DNA from: Deltaproteobacteria bacterium
Lineage (GTDB): Bacteria; Myxococcota_A; UBA9042; PHBI01
Assembly (NCBI GenBank): GCA_020632715.1
Contig: JACKFA010000006.1
Location: 124,001-188,000, forward strand
Direction: 5' to 3'
Length of the DNA: 64,000 nucleotides
Of this stretch, positions 18,601 to 27,097 are shown piece after piece (within the stretch, counting starts at the first letter, position 1; the number at the start of each line of letters is the position of its first letter). Below the pieces are notes generated by a model that made no database searches, was not told the origin of the DNA, and saw only the letters and a list, made by a program, of their open reading frames with translations. The position numbers and the translations under genes were made by a program.

Positions 18601-21600
18601 GCGGCGCAGGCGGCGGCGCCATCAAGCTCAGCGTCTGCGGCACGCTGCAGGTCGATGGGCAGATCGTGGCTAGCGGCCAGAACGGCACGGCGCAGCAGGC
18701 CGGCGGCGGCGCGGGCGGCTCGATCTGGATCCTGGCCGGCCAGCTCGCGGGGAGCGGTGCCGGGTCCATCCGAGCGAACGGCGGCGCGGGCGGCTCCGCC
18801 TCGGGCTCGGGTGGCGGCGGCGGCGGCGGCGGCCGCGTCGCGGTCTACTACCAGAGCTCGACCTTCGCCGGCGCGCGGAGCGCAGCCGCCGGGGCCGCCG
18901 GGACCGGCGCTACCGCCGGCACGGTCGGCACGACCGTCGAGAACACCGTCGCCGAGGGCGGCTGCCCCGCCGGCGGCTGCGGCGACACCGCGTGCGGCGG
19001 CGTCTGGAACCCCGGCACCGGCGCCTGCGACTTCACCGGCACCGACGGCCTCGCCTGCGCCGGCGGCGACCTCTGCACCGACGGCGCCGTGTGCTCGGCC
19101 GGCGCCTGCGTCCCCGGCGCCCCGACCGACTGCGACGACGACGACCCCTGCACCGCCGACTCCTGCGTGCCCGCGAGCGGCTGCCAGCACGCCCCGCTCT
19201 CCGTCGGCGCCTGCGACGACGGCGACCCCTGCACCGTCGCCGACCACTGCGTCGGCGGCACCTGCCAGGCCGGCGGCTTCGCCGCCTGCGACGACGGCGA
19301 CCCCTGCACCGGCACCACCTGCGACAGCGTCGCCGGCTGCCTCTACGAGCCCCTGACGGGCGCCGCCTGCGACGACGGCGAGCTCTGCACCGCCCCCGAC
19401 CTCTGCGACGCCGGCGCCTGCCACGGCGCCCCCTTCGAGACCCCCGGCACCGCCTGCTTCAGCCCGCCTGCCGGCGCCCCGCTCATCCTCCCGGCCGTCC
19501 CCGCGCAGGCCCTCGCCGACGGCCTCCCCGCCACCGTCGACCTCACCGGCCACGAGAACGACGCCGAGAGCGGCCCGCCCGCCGACGGCAACGCCCTCGT
19601 CTGGTCCGTCAGCGGCGCCGACCCCGCGCTGCTCAGCGCCAGCGTCGACCCCGTGACCGACGTCCTCACCCTGACGCCGGCGTCCGCGGGCGCCTCGTGG
19701 GCCACGACCGTCCTCCTCACGCTCACCGACGGCGACGGCCTCACCGCGACCCAGCCCCTCGCCGTCACGCACGTCGCCGTCGCCTGGGAGCTCACCCTCG
19801 CCGCGAGCCCGGCCCCCGCGGCCCCGAACGGCGCCCCCGTCGCGATCACCGCGACCGTCGCGAGCCCGCAGGGGCTCCCGCTCGACGGGCAGGTCGTCCG
19901 CCTCGAGGTCCTCGCGGGCGGCGGCGCCCTCTCGCCCGCGGCCACCGGCACCTCCGCCGCGGGAGCGGCCCACTTCACCTGGTGGAGCGGCGCCCCCGGC
20001 GAGGCGAGCTTCCGCGCGACGCTCGTGAACGCCGACGGCACCTTCACCGCGGACGCCGCCGTCACCGTGCTCACCCCGGGCCCCGACGCCGGCCTCTCCT
20101 CGCTCGACATCACCTTCCACGACCCGGACACCGGCGCGGAGCTCGTCCCCGGCGAGGACGTCGTCGCCCCCGACGCGCCCCTCGAGGTGCGCGCGACCGT
20201 CCGGAACCTCGGCGGCGTCGACCTCCCGGCGCTCGCCGTGAGCTTCGCCGACGCGCTCGTCTCGTTCAGCCCGCCGGGCGTCGCGCCCGAGACGCCGATC
20301 GGCGCCGCCACGACCGCGCCCATCCCGGTCGGCGGTACCGACACCGTGAGCTTCGTCACGACCTTCGCCGACAACGGCTTCCACGTGCTCACCGCGCGCG
20401 TGGACGCCGACGAGGCGGTCGCCGAGGACGACGAGGACAACAACCGCGCCGCGCAGGGCTTCTGGATCGGCGACATCGTCGGCGGCGGCGACCTCATCAC
20501 CGCCGAGTGCCACCTCGAGACCGCGGACGGCTGGTTCGCCGCGAGCGGCGCCCCCGCGACGCGCGCCGGCGGCTCGCTCCGGGTTTACGGCCGCGCCGAC
20601 TACACGCCGTTCCTCGCGTTCGATCCCGACCACACGCAGGGGCTCTCGGCCGTGAAGGGCGGCGTCGTCTCGCTCGCGGTCACCGACGCCGGCGGGAACC
20701 CCGTCATCGTCACGGTCGGCGCGGTCACGGCCATGCCGGTCGCGGGTGACACGGGCGCCCACCGCGCGCTCCACACGATCGGCGCGTGGGCTGGCGGCTC
20801 GCAGATCCCCCTCGGCCAGTTCCCGAACCGCTCCGCCGACGACGCCTGGACCTTCCCCGCCCCCGCCGCGCTCGGCTGCTACACGCTGACCGTCTGCGTC
20901 GACGACGCGAGCCGCGCCGGGTGCTGCGAGGAGACGTTCTGCGTCGAGGCCGAGGCGCCCGATCTCGCCTGCGCCGACCTCGCGCTCCCGCCGTCGGGCG
21001 ACGACGAGGTCCCGGCGCGGGTCGACGTGCCCACGACGCTCTCCGCGACCGTCGCGAACCGCGGCGAGCAGGTGGCGCAGGGCGCGCGCGCGCGCCTCGT
21101 GGTCGACGGCGTCACGCTCGGCGAGGCCCTGCTCGGCGATCTGGCCGCCGGCGCCTCGGTCCCCGTGGCCTTCCCGTGGACCCCGGCGTGCGGGAGCGGC
21201 GACGTGCAGGTCGTGGTCGACCGCGTCGGCGTCACCGCGCGCGACCGCGACTGGCGGAACGACACCTGCAAGCGGACGACGCCGGACCTGCAGGTCCTCG
21301 GCGTGTCCGCCCCGAACCTCACGGCGTGCGCGGGCGACGTGCTCATCGACGTGGCGGCGGTCGGCGACATGCCGGCTGGCGCGTGGGACGCGACGGTCGT
21401 GCTCAAGGATCCCGGCGGCGCCGTCGTCGCCTCGCGCGACGCGACCTACAGCGGCGGCGGCACCTTCCTCGGCGTGCCCGACGCGCTCCTCGACGCGCCC
21501 GGGATCTACACGGTCGACCTCGTGGTCGACACGCCGATCGATCTCCCGAACGCCGTCTGCGGCGTCGTCCCCGAGCGGGTCGAGCTCGCGAACAACGCGG

Positions 21601-24600
21601 CGCACCTCGACCTCTGCGAGGACGCCTCGCCGTGGCGGAACGCGAACGGGCCGAACTGGATGTCGACGGTCGACGTGACGCTCGCGCCCGAGCACTTCCA
21701 CTACGGCGACCCCGTCACGGTCACCGCGCGCGTGACGAACCGCGGGAACCGCACGCTCGCGTCGCCTCTCGACGTGCTCCTCACCTCAGAGCAGGGCGCG
21801 GTGCTCGCGACGGACGCGACGGACGATCGCGTCGCCTTCGACGGCGGCTGCGCGGGGGGCCTCGATCCCGCCGGCGCGCGCGACGCGAGCTGGCAGTGGA
21901 CGCCCACCTACGCCGCCGGCGCCGAGGTGCGCACGCTGCGCGTGGTCGTGGACCCCGACGGGGCCGTCCTCGAGTGCGAGGAGGGGGACAACGAGACGAC
22001 GCGCCTCGTGACGATGAACCTGACGGGCGCGCTCGCGACGGCCGCGGCGCCCGCGTTCGGCGCGGCGCAGGGCTTCACGGCGACCGTCGAGAGCACCGGC
22101 AACCTGTCGCCGAACGACGACGGCGCCGTGGTCCGCTTCTGGATCGAGCGCGCCGACGGGGCGAAGACCGCCGTGAGCGACGCGCCGATCGCGCGCCCGG
22201 GCTACCTCGCGCCCGAGGAGAGCGCGTTCTCGTGGACGCCCGGCGCCGGCGACTGCGATGTGGACAACCCCGTCGTCGCGGCCCACGTGCTGGCCGACGC
22301 GGGCGGGACCTACGCCGAGTCGACCGTCACGGACAACGGCGCCGCCGTGCTCTTCCCGGATCTCGTCGTCTCCGACGTCGAGCGCGTCGACGCCGGCTGC
22401 ACGAGCAGCTACCGCGTGACGGTGGCCGACCTCACCGTCCCGCACGAGATGCCCGTCGGGAGCTGGGTCGCGAGCGTGACGCTCACGCCGCCGAGCGGCG
22501 CGCCGATCGTGACCACCGCGGGCCCCTTCACCGGCACGGGCACGTTCACGCTCCTCGACGGGGTCCAGAACCTCGCGGGCGCGTGGCACCTCGACGTCGC
22601 GATCGACGCCGCGACCACGACCGCCTGCGGCGACGTGGTCGAGCGCGACGAGACGAACAACGGCTTCGCGAAGGACTTCGCGGTGTGCGCGGACCCGACG
22701 CCCGCCGTGGGGGCCGTCGACATCGACGTGGACACGGTCGACGGGGCGCACGACCACCTCCGCTGGGGCGAGCAGGCGACCGTGCGCGCGCGGGTCCGGA
22801 ACGTCGGCACGACGGCGCTCACGCACGCGGTGGCCGTGCACCTCGCGGGGGACGCGGGCGACCTCGGCGCGGTCGATCAGGCGACGAAGATCCTCGCGTT
22901 CGACTGCGCGACGCCGCTCGCCCCCGGCGCCGAGCAGGAGGTCGCGTGGACCGTGACCCTCGACGAGGACGACGGCGCCTCCGCGCTCGTCGTGACCACG
23001 GATCCCGAGGGCGCCGACGCCGCCGAGTGCAGCGAGGCGAACAACGTCGCGACGCGGGATCTGTGGCTCGACCTGTCGCCGTGGATCGACCGCCGCGGGG
23101 TCAACTTCGAGCAGAACCTCGACGTCGCGGTGGGCGACGCGCCGACGTGGGGCGCGGTCGTCGACGCGAGCTACCGGATCTACAACCGCGGGCCGCTGCC
23201 GGCGCCCGAGGAGCCGCCGATCGTCATCGTCCCGGCGGGCGACGAGGGGGCCATCGCGACGCACGCCTTCGTGCGCGCGAGCGGCGCCTCGATCCCGCTC
23301 TCGCAGGCGGCGATCGCGAGCCCGTCGCCGGCCGCGCCGCAGCCGGTCGCGCTCGCGTTCACCCTGGCGCCGGCGTGGTGCGACCCGGCCGATCCCATCG
23401 AGCGGCTCGCCGTCGTGACGGACGCCGAGGACCGGCTCGCGGAGGACATCGAGCCGAACTGGGAGACGCTCCGGAACCTGCCGAACCTGCGCGTCGGCGG
23501 GCTCACGGCGGGGGAGGTGGCGTCGTCGGTGCTGACCATCGCGGGCTCGGCGTCGAACACGGCGGCGGACGCGATGCCGATCGCCCCGTTCAGCGCCAGC
23601 GGGACGCTCACGACGCCGACGGGGACCGTCGCGCTCGGGCCGGTGGCGCTCGCGACGACGGGCGCGTTCACGGCGGCGGTCGTCGACACGCGCGCGAACG
23701 GCGACTACTCGGCGACCGTCACGCTCGACCCGCCGAGCGAGGGCGCCGCGTGCGGCGTGGTCCCGGAGCAGGACGAGCTCGACAACAGCGGCGTCGTCGC
23801 GTTCTCCCTGTGCCCGAACGTCCGCGTGACCGCGCGGCTCGGCGCGGCGCCGGCCTACGGCGTCGCGACGCCGGTCGTCGTGACCCTCGAGAACAACGGC
23901 AACAACACGCTCATCGAGGACGCGCGCGTCACGCTCACGGGGTTCACGGCCGAGGGCGATCCGGTCGCGCTCACGGTCGACCAGAACCCCAAGGTGCAGG
24001 CGTTCACGCTCGGGCTCGGCCTCGAGCCGGAGGGCAAGAAGGACGTCGTGCTCGCGTGGACCCCCGAGTCGTCCGGGGCGACGGTCGCGCGGATCCACGT
24101 CGCGGTGACCGTGCTCGACTCGCGCGCGGACAACGGCGACTACGCGCTCGCGGAGTGCGCGTACGACGACAACGACGCGGACATCACGGTCGGCGACATC
24201 GACGCCGGCTGCGTGGCCGATCTGCAGCTCGGGAGCTGGGTCGCGTGCGCCGACGGCGGCTTCAGCGTGACGCTCCAGCGGCCGCTCAGCGGCGCGGCCC
24301 TCGAGCCCGGGAGCTTCACGAGCCTCACGGCGACGTTCGCGCGGCTCGGCGGCGGTGCCGCGCTCGGCGGCCCGGTGGATCTGCTCACCACGCCGGACGC
24401 GTACAGCGGCGACGGGCGCTTCGGCGCCGCCGTCGCCCTCGGGCCGGACGCGACCGACGCCATCGTCGTCGCGCGCGTCGACGCCGTGATGACCGACGGG
24501 CGCACGTGCAGCGACGCGTTCTACGGGGTCGTCGCCCCCGGGACGCCGGATCTCTACGTCTTCAGCCCCGACGTCGACTTCCGCGCGAAGAACGGCGTCG

Positions 24601-26147
24601 CGGGCGCCTTCACGCAGGCCGCCGTCGGCGACGCGCTCGAGCTCGGGTTCGCCATCCACAACGGCGAGGCGGGCTGCACGGCGCGCGGGGTCGCCGGCGA
24701 GGTGCGCCTCGACCTCGGCTTCGACAGCGTGCAGCTCGCGACGTGGACGGTCGACACCCTCGCGCCGGGGGCGACGGCCGCGGTGGTGCTCACGCCGAAC
24801 CCGAGCCTCCCGCGCCCGGCGACTGCGCTCGGCGGCGGCGTGCTCGGCTGGACGGTCGCGGCGCCGAGCCCGTGGCTCGACGTGTTCGAGATCGCCATTC
24901 TCCAGTCCGCCGTGCCCGACAAGAGCGCGAACGACAACGCCGCGAGCCGCTCGCTCGAGGTCGGGACGTGGGGGCAGAGCGTCGGGATGAGCGTGACCCT
25001 CGAGGCGCCGGCGGCCGGGGAGAGCCTCATCGCCGGGGCGAGCTCGCTCGCGCGCGTCCGCGTGGTGGACGACCAGGGCGCGCCGATGGCGCCCGCGCAG
25101 CTCGCGCGGCTGACGATGTTCGCGAGCACCGGGGACGCCCTCGCGGCGCCCGTGCTGCCGGCGGCCGACCTCCTCGCGGGCGCGACCTACCTCGACGACG
25201 GGCTCTACGAGGTGGGGCTCGCGGTGCCGTTCTCGGCGGGCGGGGGCCTCGTGGACATCGGCGTCGTCGGCGCCGCGGCGGACGAGCTGCGGAGCGGCAG
25301 CGACAGCGGCAGCTTCCCGGTGATCGCGGGCTCGGTGTGCTGGCGCGAGCCGGCGGTCGCCGTGAGCGAGGCCGGCGGCCCCGTGACGGCGGAGGTGGTG
25401 CTCACGCTGCCCGACGGGATCGCGCTGCCGGTCGACGCCGAGATCCTCGCGCGCGACACGGGCGACGGCACGGCCACCGCGGGCGCCGACTACGCCGCGA
25501 TCGGCGACGTCACGCTCACGTTCCCGGCGGGGGCGACGAGCGGGGCCGTGGCCGAGCTGACCTGGACGCCCGTGGACGACCGGGTCGCGGACCCCGGGGA
25601 GACCGTGGTCCTCGCGCTGTCGTCGGGCGTCGTGAGCGTGTGCGCCGAGCCGCTCTACACGGCGACCCTCGTCGACCCCTGCGCGGCCTGCGACGACGGC
25701 GATCCGTGCACGGTCGACCGCTGCGACGCCGAGGGGGCCTGCTCCTACGAGCCGACGGGCGCGCTGCCCGGGGTGAGCGACGCGAGCTGCGACGGGGTCG
25801 ATCAGGACTGCGACGGCGTGACGGACGACGAGTACGTCGCCGAGACGGTCGCGTGCGGCGAGAACGCGTGCAGCGCGGAGACGCGGGAGACGCGCTGCGA
25901 GGGGGGCGCGGTCGTCGACGACTGCGATCCCGCCTACGCCGGCGTGAGCGCCCTCGGCGACGACGTCTGCGCGCCCGCGGCCGGCGAGAGCGTCATGTAC
26001 CTCGTGGTCACCGACGCGCAGGACCGCCCCGTCGGGAGCGTGCGCTGCGCGCAGGACCTCACGACGCTCGAGGTGCGCTGCCGGACGAAGCCCGGGTCGG
26101 AGACGGAGCTGCTCGTCTACCCCGACCTCCTCTGCCCGGCCGAGTAG
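12678..26147 (+). CDS. Giant secreted multidomain repeat protein (about 4,489 residues)
   Basis: A secreted protein with a Sec signal peptide (cleavage after ~residue 40, ASA|ATTC). Residues ~41-2090 are Gly/Thr/Ser-rich beta-repeats with a ~361-residue supra-unit; each unit contains GGSHGGLGG, YDDV, GGGVIRL, QLDAGALAG, GGGGGGRVAIAY and LVDN blocks. Residues ~2095-2260 form a Cys-rich segment of CDDGDPCT units, like Dictyostelium CTDC/EGF-like repeats. Residues ~2470-4000 hold many CARDB-like Ig domains separated by AECxxxNN motifs. A Calx-beta domain lies at ~4238-4325. A terminal CDGVDQDCDGVTDD motif is of the MopE metal-binding type. No C-terminal anchor is seen. Start chosen at the ATG giving the signal peptide. 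Role is probably adhesion or matrix; inferred. Confidence 0.85.
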   Translation: MKTPARSNLRSGRALGVAVRTLAFGAALLALAGLASPASAATTCPTGGDVTISAACVFEPGTYAFGSFTIAAGVTVTANSRPAGVTAGPIVIQAGSASILGTLTADGTGYAANTGPPGYATSGGAGGSHGGRGGKSTSANAYGDALAPTALGGGGANGVGGGAVVLEVTGALTVTGAISANGVGSSSCSTAAGGAGGSVYVTAGSVSGGGTVAANGGGYTAGGTCGSNGSGAGGRVAIVYGGAAPAFALQAYPGKGGEPGGAGTIVLRSTDPGGATALVVDANGYAAASTPQLVGSAVFDTVAVTRGGVYTLSSGQTLEVTVGEAVAGGIALGATNGTPRARLEVPAGATLTLPAGSAWVQRNLDVSLYGELAGPSSVTFAAGTLRASGATAWPAGLTELAIGSDGVLSQSGTAAITLPSLVVQSLGSVTHEANVASADGTPQHQVNVAATTIDVRSGGSVTANGRGYPGNTGRTGTTLASYQGGSHGGVGGHVTNVGYAYDDVTAPTRMGGGGAIYNSSAGPGGGVIRLVASGTLTIDGAVSANGLAGSSQYAGMGAGGAVQLDAGALAGAGTVSANGAGWASGWAGGGGGGRVAVAYSGAAPALVTTAGKLSAAGGASSNSGGAGTIWVLERGTGATSLTLDNGNAQVGTGGLWTTLADAVTTPRTVVVRSGAALLVASGQELAIAPGGSLSGNGATNPRSLVQVASGGTLTAPAAAFSVTGVDVMLLGTLSGATDLSLQSARFTLGASRVLSPALASIDVGASGELVQGGAAPLPLTSLTVRANGKVTHLPNAASADGAPQNQVNVEATTITIQANGSVTADGLGFPSNTGPTGTSLVSYQGGSHGGLGGHITAIGYAYDDVTSPSRMGGAGAVYSTTPGGAGGGVIRLVATGTLTIDGAVTADGLACTSQYGGMGAGGAVSLDAGALAGTGTVRANGAGYANGHGGGGGGGRVAIAYSGAAPALLTTSGKVAARGGQTTNSGAAGTAWLVERGSGAATLVVDNEDIQAGTGGAWTTLSATATTAKTVVVRRRAALYVAPGQTLAIAAGGSLSGSGAANPRSLVQVASGGTLTAPSAAFSVSGVDVTLLGTLSGVTDLAIDTARFTLGATRVLSPAVATIDVGASGELAQGGTAALPLTSLTVRANGRVTHLANAASADGAPQNQVNIDAGTIDIQALGVVTATGLGFPSNTAPSGTTLTSYQGGSHGGLGGHVTTLGATYDDVAAPSLMGGAGVVYSTSPGGAGGGVIRLRATGTLTVNGTVSADGTQGSNQYAGRGAGGAVQLDAGALAGAGLVTANGGDYTSQHGGGGGGGRVAIAYTGAAPALLTTAGKVAARGGISTHSGAAGTLWFLERGSGDATLIVDNDDTVCGTGGLWTTLSASATTARTVIVRDRGALWVGAGQELAIAPGGALSGGGGESPRAVVQVASGGTLTAPAAAFPVSGVDVTLLGTLSGATDLAIDHGRFYLGATRVLSPAIATIDVGVSGVLTQAGTAVLPLTTLTVRAGGKVDHDANVASADGSPQNQVNIVATTIDVQSGGVVTATGLGFPANTGRAGTTMEYYLGGSHGGLGGVATNLAYTYDAVQAPALMGGGGSNYFTSPGGAGGGVIRLVATGTLTVSGTIAADGVVGTNQYAGRGAGGAVQLDAGALAGAGLVTTNGGDAGTQFGGGGGGGRVAIAYTGAAPALLTTAGKLASRGGTSSTYPGAAGTVWTLERGSGAATLLVDNDDATKTDATLWTTLSDSVTSVQRLVVRDRGALVVRSGQTLALVGAGPLTGSGATGPRALVRVDPGGALVLPEVTSLDGLDVDVHGVVSQVSALTVANATYLHAPTSPITFASVTANAGGVFELGGTSTVPIGTLTVRSGGVVTHTAGVAADGTTATHRVDIAANAITVESGGAISVTGKGHPENAGVGAGAPGWSAGGGAHAGTGGQSSGGYAGGATTYGSASAPVAWGSGGGHDSDSATYRGGAGGGAIKLSVCGTLQVDGQIVASGQNGTAQQAGGGAGGSIWILAGQLAGSGAGSIRANGGAGGSASGSGGGGGGGGRVAVYYQSSTFAGARSAAAGAAGTGATAGTVGTTVENTVAEGGCPAGGCGDTACGGVWNPGTGACDFTGTDGLACAGGDLCTDGAVCSAGACVPGAPTDCDDDDPCTADSCVPASGCQHAPLSVGACDDGDPCTVADHCVGGTCQAGGFAACDDGDPCTGTTCDSVAGCLYEPLTGAACDDGELCTAPDLCDAGACHGAPFETPGTACFSPPAGAPLILPAVPAQALADGLPATVDLTGHENDAESGPPADGNALVWSVSGADPALLSASVDPVTDVLTLTPASAGASWATTVLLTLTDGDGLTATQPLAVTHVAVAWELTLAASPAPAAPNGAPVAITATVASPQGLPLDGQVVRLEVLAGGGALSPAATGTSAAGAAHFTWWSGAPGEASFRATLVNADGTFTADAAVTVLTPGPDAGLSSLDITFHDPDTGAELVPGEDVVAPDAPLEVRATVRNLGGVDLPALAVSFADALVSFSPPGVAPETPIGAATTAPIPVGGTDTVSFVTTFADNGFHVLTARVDADEAVAEDDEDNNRAAQGFWIGDIVGGGDLITAECHLETADGWFAASGAPATRAGGSLRVYGRADYTPFLAFDPDHTQGLSAVKGGVVSLAVTDAGGNPVIVTVGAVTAMPVAGDTGAHRALHTIGAWAGGSQIPLGQFPNRSADDAWTFPAPAALGCYTLTVCVDDASRAGCCEETFCVEAEAPDLACADLALPPSGDDEVPARVDVPTTLSATVANRGEQVAQGARARLVVDGVTLGEALLGDLAAGASVPVAFPWTPACGSGDVQVVVDRVGVTARDRDWRNDTCKRTTPDLQVLGVSAPNLTACAGDVLIDVAAVGDMPAGAWDATVVLKDPGGAVVASRDATYSGGGTFLGVPDALLDAPGIYTVDLVVDTPIDLPNAVCGVVPERVELANNAAHLDLCEDASPWRNANGPNWMSTVDVTLAPEHFHYGDPVTVTARVTNRGNRTLASPLDVLLTSEQGAVLATDATDDRVAFDGGCAGGLDPAGARDASWQWTPTYAAGAEVRTLRVVVDPDGAVLECEEGDNETTRLVTMNLTGALATAAAPAFGAAQGFTATVESTGNLSPNDDGAVVRFWIERADGAKTAVSDAPIARPGYLAPEESAFSWTPGAGDCDVDNPVVAAHVLADAGGTYAESTVTDNGAAVLFPDLVVSDVERVDAGCTSSYRVTVADLTVPHEMPVGSWVASVTLTPPSGAPIVTTAGPFTGTGTFTLLDGVQNLAGAWHLDVAIDAATTTACGDVVERDETNNGFAKDFAVCADPTPAVGAVDIDVDTVDGAHDHLRWGEQATVRARVRNVGTTALTHAVAVHLAGDAGDLGAVDQATKILAFDCATPLAPGAEQEVAWTVTLDEDDGASALVVTTDPEGADAAECSEANNVATRDLWLDLSPWIDRRGVNFEQNLDVAVGDAPTWGAVVDASYRIYNRGPLPAPEEPPIVIVPAGDEGAIATHAFVRASGASIPLSQAAIASPSPAAPQPVALAFTLAPAWCDPADPIERLAVVTDAEDRLAEDIEPNWETLRNLPNLRVGGLTAGEVASSVLTIAGSASNTAADAMPIAPFSASGTLTTPTGTVALGPVALATTGAFTAAVVDTRANGDYSATVTLDPPSEGAACGVVPEQDELDNSGVVAFSLCPNVRVTARLGAAPAYGVATPVVVTLENNGNNTLIEDARVTLTGFTAEGDPVALTVDQNPKVQAFTLGLGLEPEGKKDVVLAWTPESSGATVARIHVAVTVLDSRADNGDYALAECAYDDNDADITVGDIDAGCVADLQLGSWVACADGGFSVTLQRPLSGAALEPGSFTSLTATFARLGGGAALGGPVDLLTTPDAYSGDGRFGAAVALGPDATDAIVVARVDAVMTDGRTCSDAFYGVVAPGTPDLYVFSPDVDFRAKNGVAGAFTQAAVGDALELGFAIHNGEAGCTARGVAGEVRLDLGFDSVQLATWTVDTLAPGATAAVVLTPNPSLPRPATALGGGVLGWTVAAPSPWLDVFEIAILQSAVPDKSANDNAASRSLEVGTWGQSVGMSVTLEAPAAGESLIAGASSLARVRVVDDQGAPMAPAQLARLTMFASTGDALAAPVLPAADLLAGATYLDDGLYEVGLAVPFSAGGGLVDIGVVGAAADELRSGSDSGSFPVIAGSVCWREPAVAVSEAGGPVTAEVVLTLPDGIALPVDAEILARDTGDGTATAGADYAAIGDVTLTFPAGATSGAVAELTWTPVDDRVADPGETVVLALSSGVVSVCAEPLYTATLVDPCAACDDGDPCTVDRCDAEGACSYEPTGALPGVSDASCDGVDQDCDGVTDDEYVAETVACGENACSAETRETRCEGGAVVDDCDPAYAGVSALGDDVCAPAAGESVMYLVVTDAQDRPVGSVRCAQDLTTLEVRCRTKPGSETELLVYPDLLCPAE
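13938..18272 (+). repeat. Four ~1,083-1,086-bp in-frame tandem repeats
   Basis: Equivalent LTVRA/LVVQS-type blocks start at 13938, 15021, 16107, 17193 and 18273, giving periods of 1083, 1086, 1086 and 1080 bases (360-362 residues). Units two and three are closest to each other. The fifth block and the segment before 13938 are degenerate copies. Similar long nucleotide repeats can cause recombination or assembly collapse. Confidence 0.9.
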
Positions 26148-26169
26148 GCGCAGCGGGGCCGCGTGCCTC

Positions 26170-26189
26170 GGGCGAGGGGCGTCTCGCCC
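26170..26189 (+). terminator. Possible transcription terminator after the giant gene
   Basis: Arms GGGCGAG and CTCGCCC form a 7-bp stem with a six-base loop, 22 bases after the stop. There is no U-tract, so factor-independent termination is unproven. A second hairpin (GCCGCT/AGCGGC) lies at 26243-26258. Confidence 0.35.
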
Positions 26190-26370
26190 CGGTCGGGGAC
26201 CGCGACGCGGGCGTGGCGGGAGGCGCGACGGCATCACGCGGAGCCGCTCCGTAGCGGCGTCTCCTCGCGTTCGGATCGGGGTTGGCAAGCCCCTTGCTCT
26301 GTCTCCCGTCGACATCGTGGCGGGGCGACGCAGCGGCGGCGCCCGGCCGAGAGAGCGAAGGAGAGGAGCC

Positions 26371-26586
26371 ATGAGCAAGAGCGAGAAGCGCCGGACGAAG
26401 AACGAGGGCGAGGGCAACCGCACGGCCGACCGCCGCTACCGCGAGGGCGTGCGCGAGCACATCCGCGAGAGCGACGTCGAGTCGGAGGCCAAGGCCGCCG
26501 AGGAGGCGCTCGCCGGGAAGGAGGGGCAGTCCCTCCGGGAGGCCGAGGAGGCCGGGAAGAACCGCGCGAAGGAGAGCGACCGGTAG
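26371..26586 (+). CDS. Small highly charged hypothetical protein
   Basis: A 71-residue protein made mostly of Lys, Arg, Glu and Ala, with no hydrophobic core; it is probably disordered or a single charged helix. A GGAGAGGAG Shine-Dalgarno stands before the ATG and the codon pattern is normal for the window, so it is likely real. The stop codon TAG forms the three-base loop of a perfect 9-bp hairpin. It precedes the DUF2188 gene by 85 bp and both have similar GGAGAGGAG leaders, suggesting joint expression. No family is recognised; small proteins of this kind are often stress-induced, but that is conjecture. Confidence 0.65.
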   Translation: MSKSEKRRTKNEGEGNRTADRRYREGVREHIRESDVESEAKAAEEALAGKEGQSLREAEEAGKNRAKESDR

Positions 26587-26595
26587 CCGGTCGCT
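26575..26595 (+). terminator. Perfect 9-bp hairpin with stop codon as loop
   Basis: Arm AGCGACCGG (26575-26583) pairs exactly with CCGGTCGCT (26587-26595). The loop is the TAG stop of the small charged gene. No U-tract follows. It may terminate or attenuate transcription, or protect the 3' end, before the DUF2188 gene. Confidence 0.5.
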
Positions 26596-26671
26596 ACACG
26601 ATGAACGCGGGCCGCCGCCGCTGGCAGGGCCCGACCCAGAACCCCCAACGACGACGGAGAGGAGAACGACC

Positions 26672-26902
26672 ATGGCCACGCAGAGCCACACCCGCTACGA
26701 CATCAACTTCGACACCGAGTCCGAGACCTGGCGCGTCGTGAAGGCCGGCGCCACCCGCGCCACGAGCGTGTGCGAGGAGAAGGACGAGGCCATCATGCGG
26801 GCGACCGAGCTCGCGGTCCGCTCGCGGCCCTCGCGCGTCGTCGTGCACGATCGCGACGGCGAGGTCGAGGAGAGCCGCTACGACGACGTGAAGGTCGCCT
26901 GA
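26672..26902 (+). CDS. DUF2188 domain protein
   Basis: A 76-residue protein matching the DUF2188 pattern: an N-terminal strand with W and a basic GATRATS, a helix with DEAIMRATELA, then the SRPSRVVVHDRDGEVEESRY strand pair ending in the conserved HDxDG motif. The family is small, cytosolic and of unknown function, often near stress genes. A GGAGAGGAG Shine-Dalgarno lies upstream. It follows the charged small gene in the same direction. Confidence 0.85.
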   Translation: MATQSHTRYDINFDTESETWRVVKAGATRATSVCEEKDEAIMRATELAVRSRPSRVVVHDRDGEVEESRYDDVKVA

Positions 26903-27097
26903 TCGCCCGGGCGGGCCGGGGATCTCCCGGTCCGCCCGCGCGCTGTCGCGTGAGGCACGCGGCGAGCCACCGCCGCGCGCCTCGACGCGCGTCCGCGCCG
27001 CGCGGTTCCAGCCGCCGCGCCTGCCGCCTTGCCTCGAGCGCGCCCGCGGTGCCAGAGTCGAACGACCTGGCTCACGGCGGACGGCGGGCGGAACGAG

